The notes under the pieces: model-generated
Databases searched by the model: none
Told to the model about the DNA's origin: nothing
Seen by the model: only the letters and a program-made list of their open reading frames with translations
Program-made: the position numbers and the translations under genes
NCBI RefSeq assembly: GCF_002086115.1
Contig: NZ_MVHJ01000014.1
Coordinates: 81,192 to 145,191, forward strand
Length of the DNA stretch: 64,000 bases
Direction of reading: 5' to 3'
Source of the DNA: Mycolicibacterium bacteremicum
GTDB taxonomy: Bacteria > Actinomycetota > Actinomycetes > Mycobacteriales > Mycobacteriaceae
Shown: piece by piece, positions 33,987-41,602 of the stretch
How the letters are laid out: the number at the start of each line of letters is the position of its first letter
Position numbering within the stretch: position 1 is the first letter of the stretch

Positions 33987-34726
33987 CCGCCGCCACGATC
34001 ACGGCCGGCATGCGACTGGAGCTCGACGCGGTCACCTTGTCCTACACCGGTTCTGCAGTTGTCCGGGATCTCGATCTGACCGTGCAGCCGGGTGAGATCC
34101 TGGTCCTCACCGGACCGTCGGGGTGCGGGAAGTCGACCGTGCTGCGGGCGCTGGCCGGCCTGCTCGCCCCCGATGCCGGGCGGGTACTGGCCGACGGCGA
34201 ACTGGTCACCGGCACCTCCCGGGACCGCGGAATGGTGTTCCAGGACAGCGCCCTCTTGCCGTGGCGCAGCGTGCGCTCCAACATCGAACTGGCGCTGAAG
34301 CTCCGCGGGGTGCCCAAGGCCGGGCGGCGGGCCCGCGCCGAACGCTGGATCGACGAGGTCAACCTCACCGGCTACGCCGACTACCTGCCCAAGAGCCTCT
34401 CCGGCGGGATGCGCCAACGGGTGCAGCTGGCCCGCGGGTTGGCCGGCGCCCCCCGCGCGGTGATGATGGACGAGCCGTTCGGGGCGCTGGACGCGCAGAC
34501 CCGCGCAGCCATGCAGCGTCTGTTGATCGACACCTGGCGGGCACATCCGACGACCATCGTCTTCGTCACCCACGATGTCGACGAGGCACTCAAACTCGGC
34601 GATCGGGTGGCGGTACTGGGCGGCGGCGGCCTCCGGCTGCTGCGCGAGGTTCCCCGACCCCGGACCGAGGGGCTGGACCGAGGCGCACTGCGTACCGAAC
34701 TCATCGATGCATTGGACAATTCATGA
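33983..34726 (+). CDS. ABC transporter ATP-binding protein, SsuB/TauB type
   Basis: This 247-residue ATPase has Walker A TGPSGCGKSTVL, a Q-loop GMVFQDSALLPW, the signature SLSGGMRQRVQLAR, Walker B AVMMDEPFGALD and the switch His in VFVTHDVDEAL. The QDxxLLPW form of the Q-loop is typical of nitrate/sulfonate/taurine importers. Its ATG overlaps the permease stop and its TGA overlaps the flavoprotein ATG (ATGA), so all the transporter genes are translationally coupled. Confidence 0.92.
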   Translation: MTAATITAGMRLELDAVTLSYTGSAVVRDLDLTVQPGEILVLTGPSGCGKSTVLRALAGLLAPDAGRVLADGELVTGTSRDRGMVFQDSALLPWRSVRSNIELALKLRGVPKAGRRARAERWIDEVNLTGYADYLPKSLSGGMRQRVQLARGLAGAPRAVMMDEPFGALDAQTRAAMQRLLIDTWRAHPTTIVFVTHDVDEALKLGDRVAVLGGGGLRLLREVPRPRTEGLDRGALRTELIDALDNS

Positions 34727-37395
34727 TTCCCGATCTCGCCGACACCGTTCGGCTCGACTGCGATGTGCTGGTGATCGGCGGCGGCACCGCGGGCACCATG
34801 GCCGCGCTGACCGCCGCCGAGAACGGCGCCCGGGTGCTGCTGCTGGAGAAGGCCCATGTGCGGCACTCCGGTGCCCTGGCGATGGGGATGGACGGTGTCA
34901 ACAACGCCGTCATCCCCGGTAAGGCCGAACCCGAGGACTACGTCGCCGAGATCACCCGGGCCAACGACGGAATCGTCAACCAGCGCACCATCTATCAGAC
35001 CGCCACCCGTGGTTTCGCGATGGTGCAGCGGCTGGAACGCTACGGCGTGAAGTTCGAGAAGGACGAGCACGGTGAATATGCGGTGCGCCGGGTGCACCGC
35101 TCCGGGTCCTACGTGCTGCCGATGCCCGAGGGCAAGGACGTCAAGAAGGCGCTCTACCGGGTGATGCGGCAACGCTCGATGCGCGAGAAGATCCAGATCG
35201 AGAACCGGCTGATGCCGGTCCGGGTGCTGGTCGATGGGGGACGGGCAGTGGGTGCGGCCGCACTCAACACCCGCACCGGCGAGTTCGTGGCCGTCGCCGC
35301 CAAGGCCGTCATCCTGGCCACCGGTCCGTGCGGCCGGCTCGGTTTGCCGGCGTCGGGCTATCTGTACGGCACCTACGAGAACCCCACCAATGCCGGCGAC
35401 GGTTACTCGATGGCCTATCACGCCGGCGCCGAACTGTCCGGGATCGAGTGCTTCCAGGTCAATCCGCTGATCAAGGATTACAACGGACCGGCCTGCGCCT
35501 ACGTGGCCAACCCGTTCGGTGGTTATCAGGTCAATGCGGCGGGGGAGCGCTTCGTCGACTCGGACTACTGGTCCGGACAGATGATGTCCGAAGTGCACAG
35601 CGAGATCGAATCCGCCCGCGGTCCCATCTACCTCAAGGTGTCCCATCTGCCGGATGAGACGCTGACCGCCCTGGAGAACATCCTGCACACCACCGAACGG
35701 CCCACCCGCGGCACGTTCCACGCCAACCGCGGTCACGACTACCGCACCCACGACATCGAGATGCACATCTCCGAGATCGGGCTGTGCAGTGGACATTCCG
35801 CGTCCGGGGTGTGGGTCGACGAGCACGCCCGCACCACTGTGCCCGGACTGTATGCCGCGGGGGATCTGGCCTGTGTCCCGCACAACTACATGATCGGTGC
35901 GTTCGTCTACGGTGACCTGGCCGGTGAGCACGCCGCGGGCACGCTGGCCGATACGCCGGTGCCGACCGAACTGCCGGCCGATCAGTTGGCTGCCGCTCAC
36001 GAGCTGATCTATCAGCCCCTGCGGCAACCGGACGGGCCACCGCAACCCCAGGTCGAGTACAAGTTGCGCCGCTTCGTCAACGATTATGTGGCGCCGCCGA
36101 AGACGGCTGCCAAACTGTCCATCGCGGTGCAGACCTTCGAGCGGATGCGCGACGAGGTGGCCGGTATCGGGGCGCGCACCCCGCACGAGTTGATGCGTGC
36201 TGTCGAGGTGTCCTTCATCCGCGACTGCGCGGAGATGGCGGCGCGGTCGTCGCTGACCCGCACCGAATCCCGTTGGGGCCTCTACCATGACCGGGCCGAC
36301 GTGCCGATGCGCGACGACACGGAGTGGGGGTTCCACCTGAACCTGCGCAAGAACGCCGCCGGTGAGATGGAGTTCCTGAAACGGCCGGTGGCACCGTATC
36401 TGGTCCCGGTGCCCGGCCTGGACCACGTGCCGTCGGATGCCCCGGTCGTGGCGGTGCAGCAGCCCGAACTGTTCGGCGGCAAGGCGCCGGCGTCGGTGGT
36501 GTCGCGGGTCGCCGAACCGGTCGTCGCGCCGCCGTCCCCGCGGATCGCCGCGGTGCTGGCACTCGACGAACCGACGCTGGTCGAGTTGTCGGAGTATCTC
36601 GCCGACGCCGATGCCGGGGTGCGGCGCACCGCGGTGGCGACCCTGGTGGAAAACCTGCCCGACGGATACTGTCCGGCGCTGCTGGCCGCGCTCGGCGACG
36701 GGGACCGCGAGGTACGGTTGCAGGCGGCCGACTCGGTACGCGAGCTCATCGAGGTGTTACCCGATCCCGAAGCCATTGCCGGGCACCTGCATTCGGATGA
36801 TCCGGTGGTGCGCGCCGCGACGGTGTACGTGCTGAGTTCGCGGCGGGCCGGGGCCGCTGCGGGCTACCGGCAGGCGCTCACCGATACCGATCAGCGGGTC
36901 CGCATCGAGGCGGTACGCGCGCTGGTCTCGGTCGACGATGTGGAGGGTGTGGCCGTCGCGGCCACCGATGACAGCCGTGAGGTCCGCATCGCCGTCGCCA
37001 ATGCGCTGGCGACGTTGATGGCCGGTGCGGATGTCGTACGCATGTTGCTCGCCGACCGTGATCCGCTGGTCCGTGCCGCCGCGCTGGGCGCACTCGGCGA
37101 GCTGGGTGACGCCGATGCCGATGTGCCCGTCATCGAACGGGCACTGGCCGAGCCCGCGTGGCAGATCCGGGTCGGTGCGGCGCGGGCGCTGTCGGGGGTG
37201 TCGGCTCCGCTGGCGGTGCCATCGCTGTCGCGGGCGCTCACCGACACCCACCTCGACGTGCGCAAGGCCGCCGTGCTGAGCCTGACCCGGTGGGCGGACT
37301 CGGAGGCCGCGGCCCGCGATGCGCTCGGCCTTGCGCTCAAGGATGTCGATGCCGACGTCCGCGCGTACGCACGCCGCGCGTTGGAGCCGGTCTAG
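34723..37395 (+). CDS. AprA/fumarate-reductase-like FAD protein with C-terminal HEAT repeats
   Basis: The 890-residue protein has an FAD-binding domain (CDVLVIGGGTAGTMAALTA; GGGTAG at 19-24), a flavoprotein capping region and C-terminal FAD contacts (PGLYAAGDLACVPHNYMIGAFVYG, seen as PGLYAAGDLAC). The active-site area (IGLCSGHSASGVWVDE) is closer to adenylylsulfate reductase alpha than to succinate dehydrogenase. Residues 607-890 are an array of about eight HEAT/PBS-lyase-like repeats (units such as DREVRLQAADSVREL, DPLVRAAALGALGEL and DLDVRKAAVLSLTRW). No secretion signal, so cytoplasmic. With the AprB-like ferredoxin it forms a predicted two-subunit oxidoreductase; the substrate is unknown. 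Confidence 0.85.
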   Translation: MIPDLADTVRLDCDVLVIGGGTAGTMAALTAAENGARVLLLEKAHVRHSGALAMGMDGVNNAVIPGKAEPEDYVAEITRANDGIVNQRTIYQTATRGFAMVQRLERYGVKFEKDEHGEYAVRRVHRSGSYVLPMPEGKDVKKALYRVMRQRSMREKIQIENRLMPVRVLVDGGRAVGAAALNTRTGEFVAVAAKAVILATGPCGRLGLPASGYLYGTYENPTNAGDGYSMAYHAGAELSGIECFQVNPLIKDYNGPACAYVANPFGGYQVNAAGERFVDSDYWSGQMMSEVHSEIESARGPIYLKVSHLPDETLTALENILHTTERPTRGTFHANRGHDYRTHDIEMHISEIGLCSGHSASGVWVDEHARTTVPGLYAAGDLACVPHNYMIGAFVYGDLAGEHAAGTLADTPVPTELPADQLAAAHELIYQPLRQPDGPPQPQVEYKLRRFVNDYVAPPKTAAKLSIAVQTFERMRDEVAGIGARTPHELMRAVEVSFIRDCAEMAARSSLTRTESRWGLYHDRADVPMRDDTEWGFHLNLRKNAAGEMEFLKRPVAPYLVPVPGLDHVPSDAPVVAVQQPELFGGKAPASVVSRVAEPVVAPPSPRIAAVLALDEPTLVELSEYLADADAGVRRTAVATLVENLPDGYCPALLAALGDGDREVRLQAADSVRELIEVLPDPEAIAGHLHSDDPVVRAATVYVLSSRRAGAAAGYRQALTDTDQRVRIEAVRALVSVDDVEGVAVAATDDSREVRIAVANALATLMAGADVVRMLLADRDPLVRAAALGALGELGDADADVPVIERALAEPAWQIRVGAARALSGVSAPLAVPSLSRALTDTHLDVRKAAVLSLTRWADSEAAARDALGLALKDVDADVRAYARRALEPV

Positions 37396-38600
37396 AGGCC
37401 AAGCCCCTGATAGGTGCGGCGGACGAACTTCGGTTGTGCCAGGCGCAGTTTCGCCATCGAAGTGTTGCCGGCCACCTGTGCGACATCGGCGGTCAGGTCC
37501 GGATAGTTCTGGATCAGGTACAGCACGATGACGTCGTTGGCCGGGTCGGCCTGCCACCAGGTGCCGAACGCGCCGGGCCAGCCGAAGGTACCCCGACCGC
37601 CCGGACCGAAGAACCGCTCGGACTGCACCGGGTCGGTGACCACCGACATGGACAGCCCGAATCCGCGGCCGATCCAGAACGGGACGCCCAGGAAGTTGTG
37701 GCTCTTCTGTTCCTCGGTCAATCGGTCGGTGCGCATCAGCCGCACCGACTCCGGTGCGAGCACCCGCACCCCGTCGACGGTGCCGTTCTCCAGCAGCATC
37801 CGGGCGAACGCCAGGTAGTCGTCGGCCGTCGACATCAAACCCGCGCCGCCGGCGCAGAAGTCCGGCGGCGTCAGGGCCGGCGGTCCCATGACATCGTCGC
37901 GGAGGGTGGGCTGCTCGCCCTCGCCCAGCGCATACATCGTCGCCATCCGGCGCCGCTGAGCCAGGCTGAGGGCAAAACCGGTGTCGGACATGCCCAGTGG
38001 CCCGAAGATCCGCTCGGCGAGCAGCTCGTGCAGCGGTTGGCCGGCGATCCGGGAGATCGCGATGCCCAGCACATCGGTGCCGTGGCTGTAGGTGATGCGT
38101 GCACCGGGCTGGTGGGCCAGCGGCAGCTGGGTCAGCTCGGAAAGCCAGCGCTGCTCGTTCTGCCGGAAGGACAACCGGCCGTAGGCCTTGGCCAGCGGGC
38201 CGGTGATCGAGAACGGGTAGGCGAAGCCGGCCCGATGGGTCATCAGATCGTCGAAGGTGATGGCTCGACGCAGCGCGGTGGTGTCGTCGAGCGGGCCGTG
38301 CGGTTCGATGAGCACCCGCAGCCCGTCGAGTTCGGGCAGCCAGCGCGACACCGGGTCGTCGAGGCGGAAACGACCCTGCTCGAGCAGCGACATCGCCGCG
38401 GCGACGGTGACCGGTTTGGTCATCGAGGCGATCCGGAACACGGTGTCCCGCTGCATCGGCAGACCGGCCCGCACATCGCGGTGTCCGAGCTCGTTGACCT
38501 GGACGACCCGGCCGGCATGCCATACCAGGGTGACGGCGCCGGCGAGCAGCCCGGCGTCGATGGCCTCCGAGATCGAGGCCCGGTTGTTCTCGAGGTTCAC
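37392..38600 (-). CDS. Beta-lactamase-fold serine hydrolase (esterase/class C-like)
   Basis: The 402-residue protein has the SxxK motif S59-M-T-K62 in FRIASMTKPVTVAAAM, a YxN-equivalent Y171-S-H in ARITYSHGTD, and the FGWPGAFGTWWQAD segment typical of EstB-like family VIII esterases. It lacks a signal peptide, so an intracellular esterase/lipase role is more likely than penicillin resistance. It starts at GTG 38600. Its stop overlaps the flavoprotein stop by 4 nt (CTAG) in convergent orientation. Confidence 0.85.
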   Translation of the reverse strand: MNLENNRASISEAIDAGLLAGAVTLVWHAGRVVQVNELGHRDVRAGLPMQRDTVFRIASMTKPVTVAAAMSLLEQGRFRLDDPVSRWLPELDGLRVLIEPHGPLDDTTALRRAITFDDLMTHRAGFAYPFSITGPLAKAYGRLSFRQNEQRWLSELTQLPLAHQPGARITYSHGTDVLGIAISRIAGQPLHELLAERIFGPLGMSDTGFALSLAQRRRMATMYALGEGEQPTLRDDVMGPPALTPPDFCAGGAGLMSTADDYLAFARMLLENGTVDGVRVLAPESVRLMRTDRLTEEQKSHNFLGVPFWIGRGFGLSMSVVTDPVQSERFFGPGGRGTFGWPGAFGTWWQADPANDVIVLYLIQNYPDLTADVAQVAGNTSMAKLRLAQPKFVRRTYQGLGL

Positions 38601-38644
38601 CCACGCGACGTTAACCGGCGCGGCCGCAGGCGCATACTTCGGCG

Positions 38645-39967
38645 GTGACCGAAACGGGACAACCGGGCGCGACGGCGCCGCCGATGCGCAGGGTGGCCTT
38701 CGCCAGCTTCGTCGGCACCGCCATCGAGTTCTACGACTTCTACATCTACGGGACGGCGGCGGCGCTGATCTTCCCGCACGTGTTCTTCCCCGAGATGGGC
38801 CCGACCATGGCGACCGTCTCCTCGCTGGGCACCTTCGCCGCCGCCTTCTTCTCCCGGCCCATCGGCGCGGCGGTATTCGGGCACTTCGGGGATCGATTGG
38901 GCCGCAAGAAGACGCTGGTGGCCACGCTGCTGATCATGGGCATCTCGACCGTCGGTGTCGGGCTGGTGCCGGGTGCGGTCAGCATCGGGATCGCCGCGCC
39001 GATCCTGCTGCTGTGTCTACGGCTTTGTCAGGGTTTCGCCGTCGGCGGCGAATGGGCCGGATCGGCGCTGCTGTCGTCCGAATACGCACCCGCCGGCCGG
39101 CGCGGCCGGTACGGCATGTTCACCCAACTCGGCGCGGGAGCCGGCCTGGCCGTCAGCAATCTGGTCTTCTTCGTGGTCGCCGTGACGATCGGGGAGAAGA
39201 GCGAGGTGTTCCTCGACTGGGGATGGCGGGTGCCGTTCCTGCTGAGCGGTCTGCTGGTCATCGTGGCCCTCTACATCCGGCTCAGCATCGAGGAGACGCC
39301 GGTGTTCGCCGACGAACGGCGCGCCGGACAGGTGCCGCGTGCGCCACTGGCCGAGCTGGTGCGTCGGCAATGGCGTCAGGTGCTGCTGGCCGCGGGATGC
39401 ATGGTCAGCATCTTCACCATGAGCTTCCTGGGCGGCACCTACCTGCTCAGCTATGCCAGCACCGAGATCGGGCATCCGCGTGCCCTCATCCTGGCGGTCG
39501 GCGTGCTGGCCGGCGTCGCGCTGATGTCCACCACGGCGATATCGGCCATCCTGTGTGACCGCCACGGGCGGCGCCGGATCATCCTCACCGGCTTCGCCGT
39601 CGCGCTGCCCTGGTCGTTCGTCGTCATGCCGATGATCGACACCGGCTCGGCCGCGCTGTTCGCGCTCGCGATCGGCGGCACCTTCGCCATCTTCGGCGTC
39701 TCCTACGGCCCGATCGCCTCGTTCCTGCCGGAGACGTTCGCCACCCGGTACCGCTACACCGGCGCCGGGCTGGCCTTCAATCTGGCCGGCATCGTCGGCG
39801 GAGCATTGCCGCCGTTGGTCGCCGGCCTGCTGGTCGAGGACTTCGGCGGCTGGGCGGTGGGCCTGATGATGGCCGGATTCGTCGCCGTCAGCGTGCTGTG
39901 CACCTGGGCGCTGCCCGAGACGAAGGGCACATCCCTGCGCGCCGGTCCGGCGTCGTCGGCCTGCTAA
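38645..39967 (+). CDS. MFS transporter, metabolite:H+ symporter (MHS) family
   Basis: This 440-residue protein has about 12 membrane helices and the MHS hallmarks: ASFVGTAIEFYDFYIYGTAAALIF (seen as GTAIEFYDFYIYGTAAAL), GHFGDRLGRKKTLV in loop 2-3, and RLCQGFAVGGEWAGSALLSSEYAP (seen as QGFAVGGEWAG). Family members import organic acids such as citrate, ketoglutarate, shikimate or proline/betaine with protons. GTG 38645 is 44 nt from the divergent hydrolase start. Substrate unknown. It is the last accessory gene before pyrR. Confidence 0.9.
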   Translation: MTETGQPGATAPPMRRVAFASFVGTAIEFYDFYIYGTAAALIFPHVFFPEMGPTMATVSSLGTFAAAFFSRPIGAAVFGHFGDRLGRKKTLVATLLIMGISTVGVGLVPGAVSIGIAAPILLLCLRLCQGFAVGGEWAGSALLSSEYAPAGRRGRYGMFTQLGAGAGLAVSNLVFFVVAVTIGEKSEVFLDWGWRVPFLLSGLLVIVALYIRLSIEETPVFADERRAGQVPRAPLAELVRRQWRQVLLAAGCMVSIFTMSFLGGTYLLSYASTEIGHPRALILAVGVLAGVALMSTTAISAILCDRHGRRRIILTGFAVALPWSFVVMPMIDTGSAALFALAIGGTFAIFGVSYGPIASFLPETFATRYRYTGAGLAFNLAGIVGGALPPLVAGLLVEDFGGWAVGLMMAGFVAVSVLCTWALPETKGTSLRAGPASSAC

Positions 39968-39995
39968 GCTCACCGGCAGTTCGACGTCCTTTAAC

Positions 39996-40025
39996 GATCC
40001 GTCCAGAGAGGCGGAGAAGGGGGTC
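39996..40025 (+). promoter_or_regulatory. PyrR-binding RNA leader (translational operator)
   Basis: The sequence GTCCAGAGAGGCGGAGAAGG (40001-40020) contains the UCCAGAGAGG core that PyrR recognises in pyr mRNA leaders. It is enclosed by GATCC (39996-40000) and GGGTC (40021-40025), which can pair with one G-U. The purine-rich GGCGGAGAAGGGGG part is also the pyrR ribosome-binding site, so PyrR binding would block translation. PyrR-dependent translational repression has been described in M. smegmatis. Confidence 0.75.
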
Positions 40026-40035
40026 CAGGTTGACT

Positions 40036-40614
40036 GTGGGCGAAGCCGTGCCGAGCCCCGACCGGGAATTGATGTCCGCCGCCGATGTGAGCCGGACCAT
40101 CTCGCGCATCGCGCATCAGATCATCGAGAAGACCGCGCTGGATGCACCGGACGCGCCGCGCGTGGTGCTGCTGGGCATTCCGACCCGCGGGGTCACGCTC
40201 GCCGCCCGGCTCGCCGAGCGGGTCGAGGAATTCTCCGGCGTGCAACTGCCGCACGGGGCCATGGACATCACGCTCTACCGCGACGACCTGAACATCAAGC
40301 CCCCGCGGCCGTTGGAATCCACCTCGATCCCGGCCGGCGGTATCGACGGTGCGCTGGTGATCCTGGTCGATGACGTGCTGTATTCGGGCCGGTCGGTGCG
40401 CTCGGCGCTGGACGCGTTGCGCGATATCGGCAGGCCACGGATCGTGCAGCTGGCGGTGCTGGTGGACCGTGGCCACCGCGAACTGCCGATCCGCGCGGAC
40501 TATGTCGGCAAGAACGTGCCCACCTCGCGTGCCGAGAATGTGAAGGTGCGCCTGCAGGAGCCCGACGGAGAGGACAGCGTGCGGATCGCACCGCAGGGAG
40601 GGCCCGCCCGATGA
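40036..40614 (+). CDS. pyrR: Bifunctional pyr operon regulator / uracil phosphoribosyltransferase PyrR
   Basis: The 192-residue protein has the PRPP-binding loop VILVDDVLYSGRSVRSAL and the ELMSAADVSRTISRIAHQIIEK N-terminus (seen as LMSAADVSRTISRIAHQII). It senses UMP/PRPP and binds the pyr leader RNA. Possible starts are TTG 40030 and GTG 40036; the GTG gives MGEAVPSPD, closest to the M. tuberculosis N-terminus. It is the first gene of the pyr operon, and its TGA overlaps an 11-codon mini-ORF that leads into pyrB. Confidence 0.95.
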   Translation: MGEAVPSPDRELMSAADVSRTISRIAHQIIEKTALDAPDAPRVVLLGIPTRGVTLAARLAERVEEFSGVQLPHGAMDITLYRDDLNIKPPRPLESTSIPAGGIDGALVILVDDVLYSGRSVRSALDALRDIGRPRIVQLAVLVDRGHRELPIRADYVGKNVPTSRAENVKVRLQEPDGEDSVRIAPQGGPAR

Positions 40615-40646
40615 GCGCTCGCGCCAAGAGGAAACAGCACGGATGA
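40611..40646 (+). CDS. 11-codon mini-ORF bridging pyrR and pyrB
   Basis: The ATG at 40611 overlaps the pyrR stop (ATGA). The frame encodes MSARAKRKQHG and ends in a TGA at 40644-40646 that overlaps the pyrB start (ATGA at 40643). GGGAGGG at 40596-40602 lies 8 nt before its ATG, a strong ribosome-binding site otherwise without a gene. Its probable role is translational coupling; a functional basic peptide cannot be excluded. Seen directly; expression is inferred. Confidence 0.55.
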   Translation: MSARAKRKQHG

Positions 40647-41602
40647 AACACCTTCTCACCGCCGCCGACCTGTCGCGCGAGGAGGCCACCGCGATCCTCG
40701 ACGACGCCGACCGCTTCCGCGAGGCGTTGCTGGGCCGCGAGGTCAAGAAGCTGCCCACCCTGCGGGGTCGCACCATCATCACGATGTTCTACGAGAACTC
40801 GACCCGGACCCGGGTGTCCTTCGAGGTGGCCGGCAAGTGGATGAGCGCCGACGTGATCAACGTCAGCGCCTCGGGCTCCTCGGTCGCCAAGGGCGAGTCG
40901 CTGCGCGACACCGCGCTGACCCTGCGCGCCGCCGGCGCCGACGCACTGATCATCCGGCACCCGGCATCGGGTGCGGCGCAGCAGCTTTCGGAATGGACCT
41001 CCGAGTCCGACGACACCGGTGGACCGGCGGTCATCAACGCCGGCGACGGCACCCACGAACACCCCACCCAGGCGTTGCTCGATGCCCTGACGCTGCGTCA
41101 ACGGCTCGGCAGCATCGAGGGCCGACGGGTCGTGATCGTCGGCGATGTGCTGCACAGCCGGGTGGCCCGCTCGAATGTGGAACTGCTGACCACCCTGGGC
41201 GCCGAGGTGGTGCTGGTTGCCCCGCCGACGCTGTTGCCGGTGGGCGTCGCGGGCTGGCCGGTGACGGTGTCGCACGACCTGGACGCCGAACTGCCCGCTG
41301 CCGACGCGGTGCTGATGCTGCGGGTGCAGGCCGAGCGCATGAACGGCGGTTTCTTCCCGTCGGCACGCGAGTACTCGGTGCTCTACGGGCTGTCCGAGAA
41401 GCGGCAGGCCACCCTGGCCGATCATGCGGTGGTGCTGCATCCCGGGCCGATGCTGCGCGGTATGGAGATCGCCTACTCGGTGGCCGACTCATCGCAATCG
41501 GCGGTGCTGCAACAGGTTTCCAATGGGGTGCATGTGCGCATGGCGGTGTTGTTCCACCTGCTGGTGGGGGCCGGCGCCGATGGAGTGGGAGTGACGGTGT
41601 GA
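40643..41602 (+). CDS. pyrB: Aspartate carbamoyltransferase catalytic subunit
   Basis: The 319-residue enzyme joins carbamoyl phosphate and aspartate. It shows the carbamoyl-phosphate loop ENSTRTRVSFEVAGKWM, the SGSSVAKGESLRDTA loop with its catalytic Lys, HEHPTQALLDALTL, and the C-terminal HPGPMLRGMEIA. No regulatory pyrI gene is present, as expected in this group. The ATG at 40643 has AGAGGA at 40628-40633 as its own ribosome-binding site. Its stop overlaps pyrC. Confidence 0.96.
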   Translation: MKHLLTAADLSREEATAILDDADRFREALLGREVKKLPTLRGRTIITMFYENSTRTRVSFEVAGKWMSADVINVSASGSSVAKGESLRDTALTLRAAGADALIIRHPASGAAQQLSEWTSESDDTGGPAVINAGDGTHEHPTQALLDALTLRQRLGSIEGRRVVIVGDVLHSRVARSNVELLTTLGAEVVLVAPPTLLPVGVAGWPVTVSHDLDAELPAADAVLMLRVQAERMNGGFFPSAREYSVLYGLSEKRQATLADHAVVLHPGPMLRGMEIAYSVADSSQSAVLQQVSNGVHVRMAVLFHLLVGAGADGVGVTV

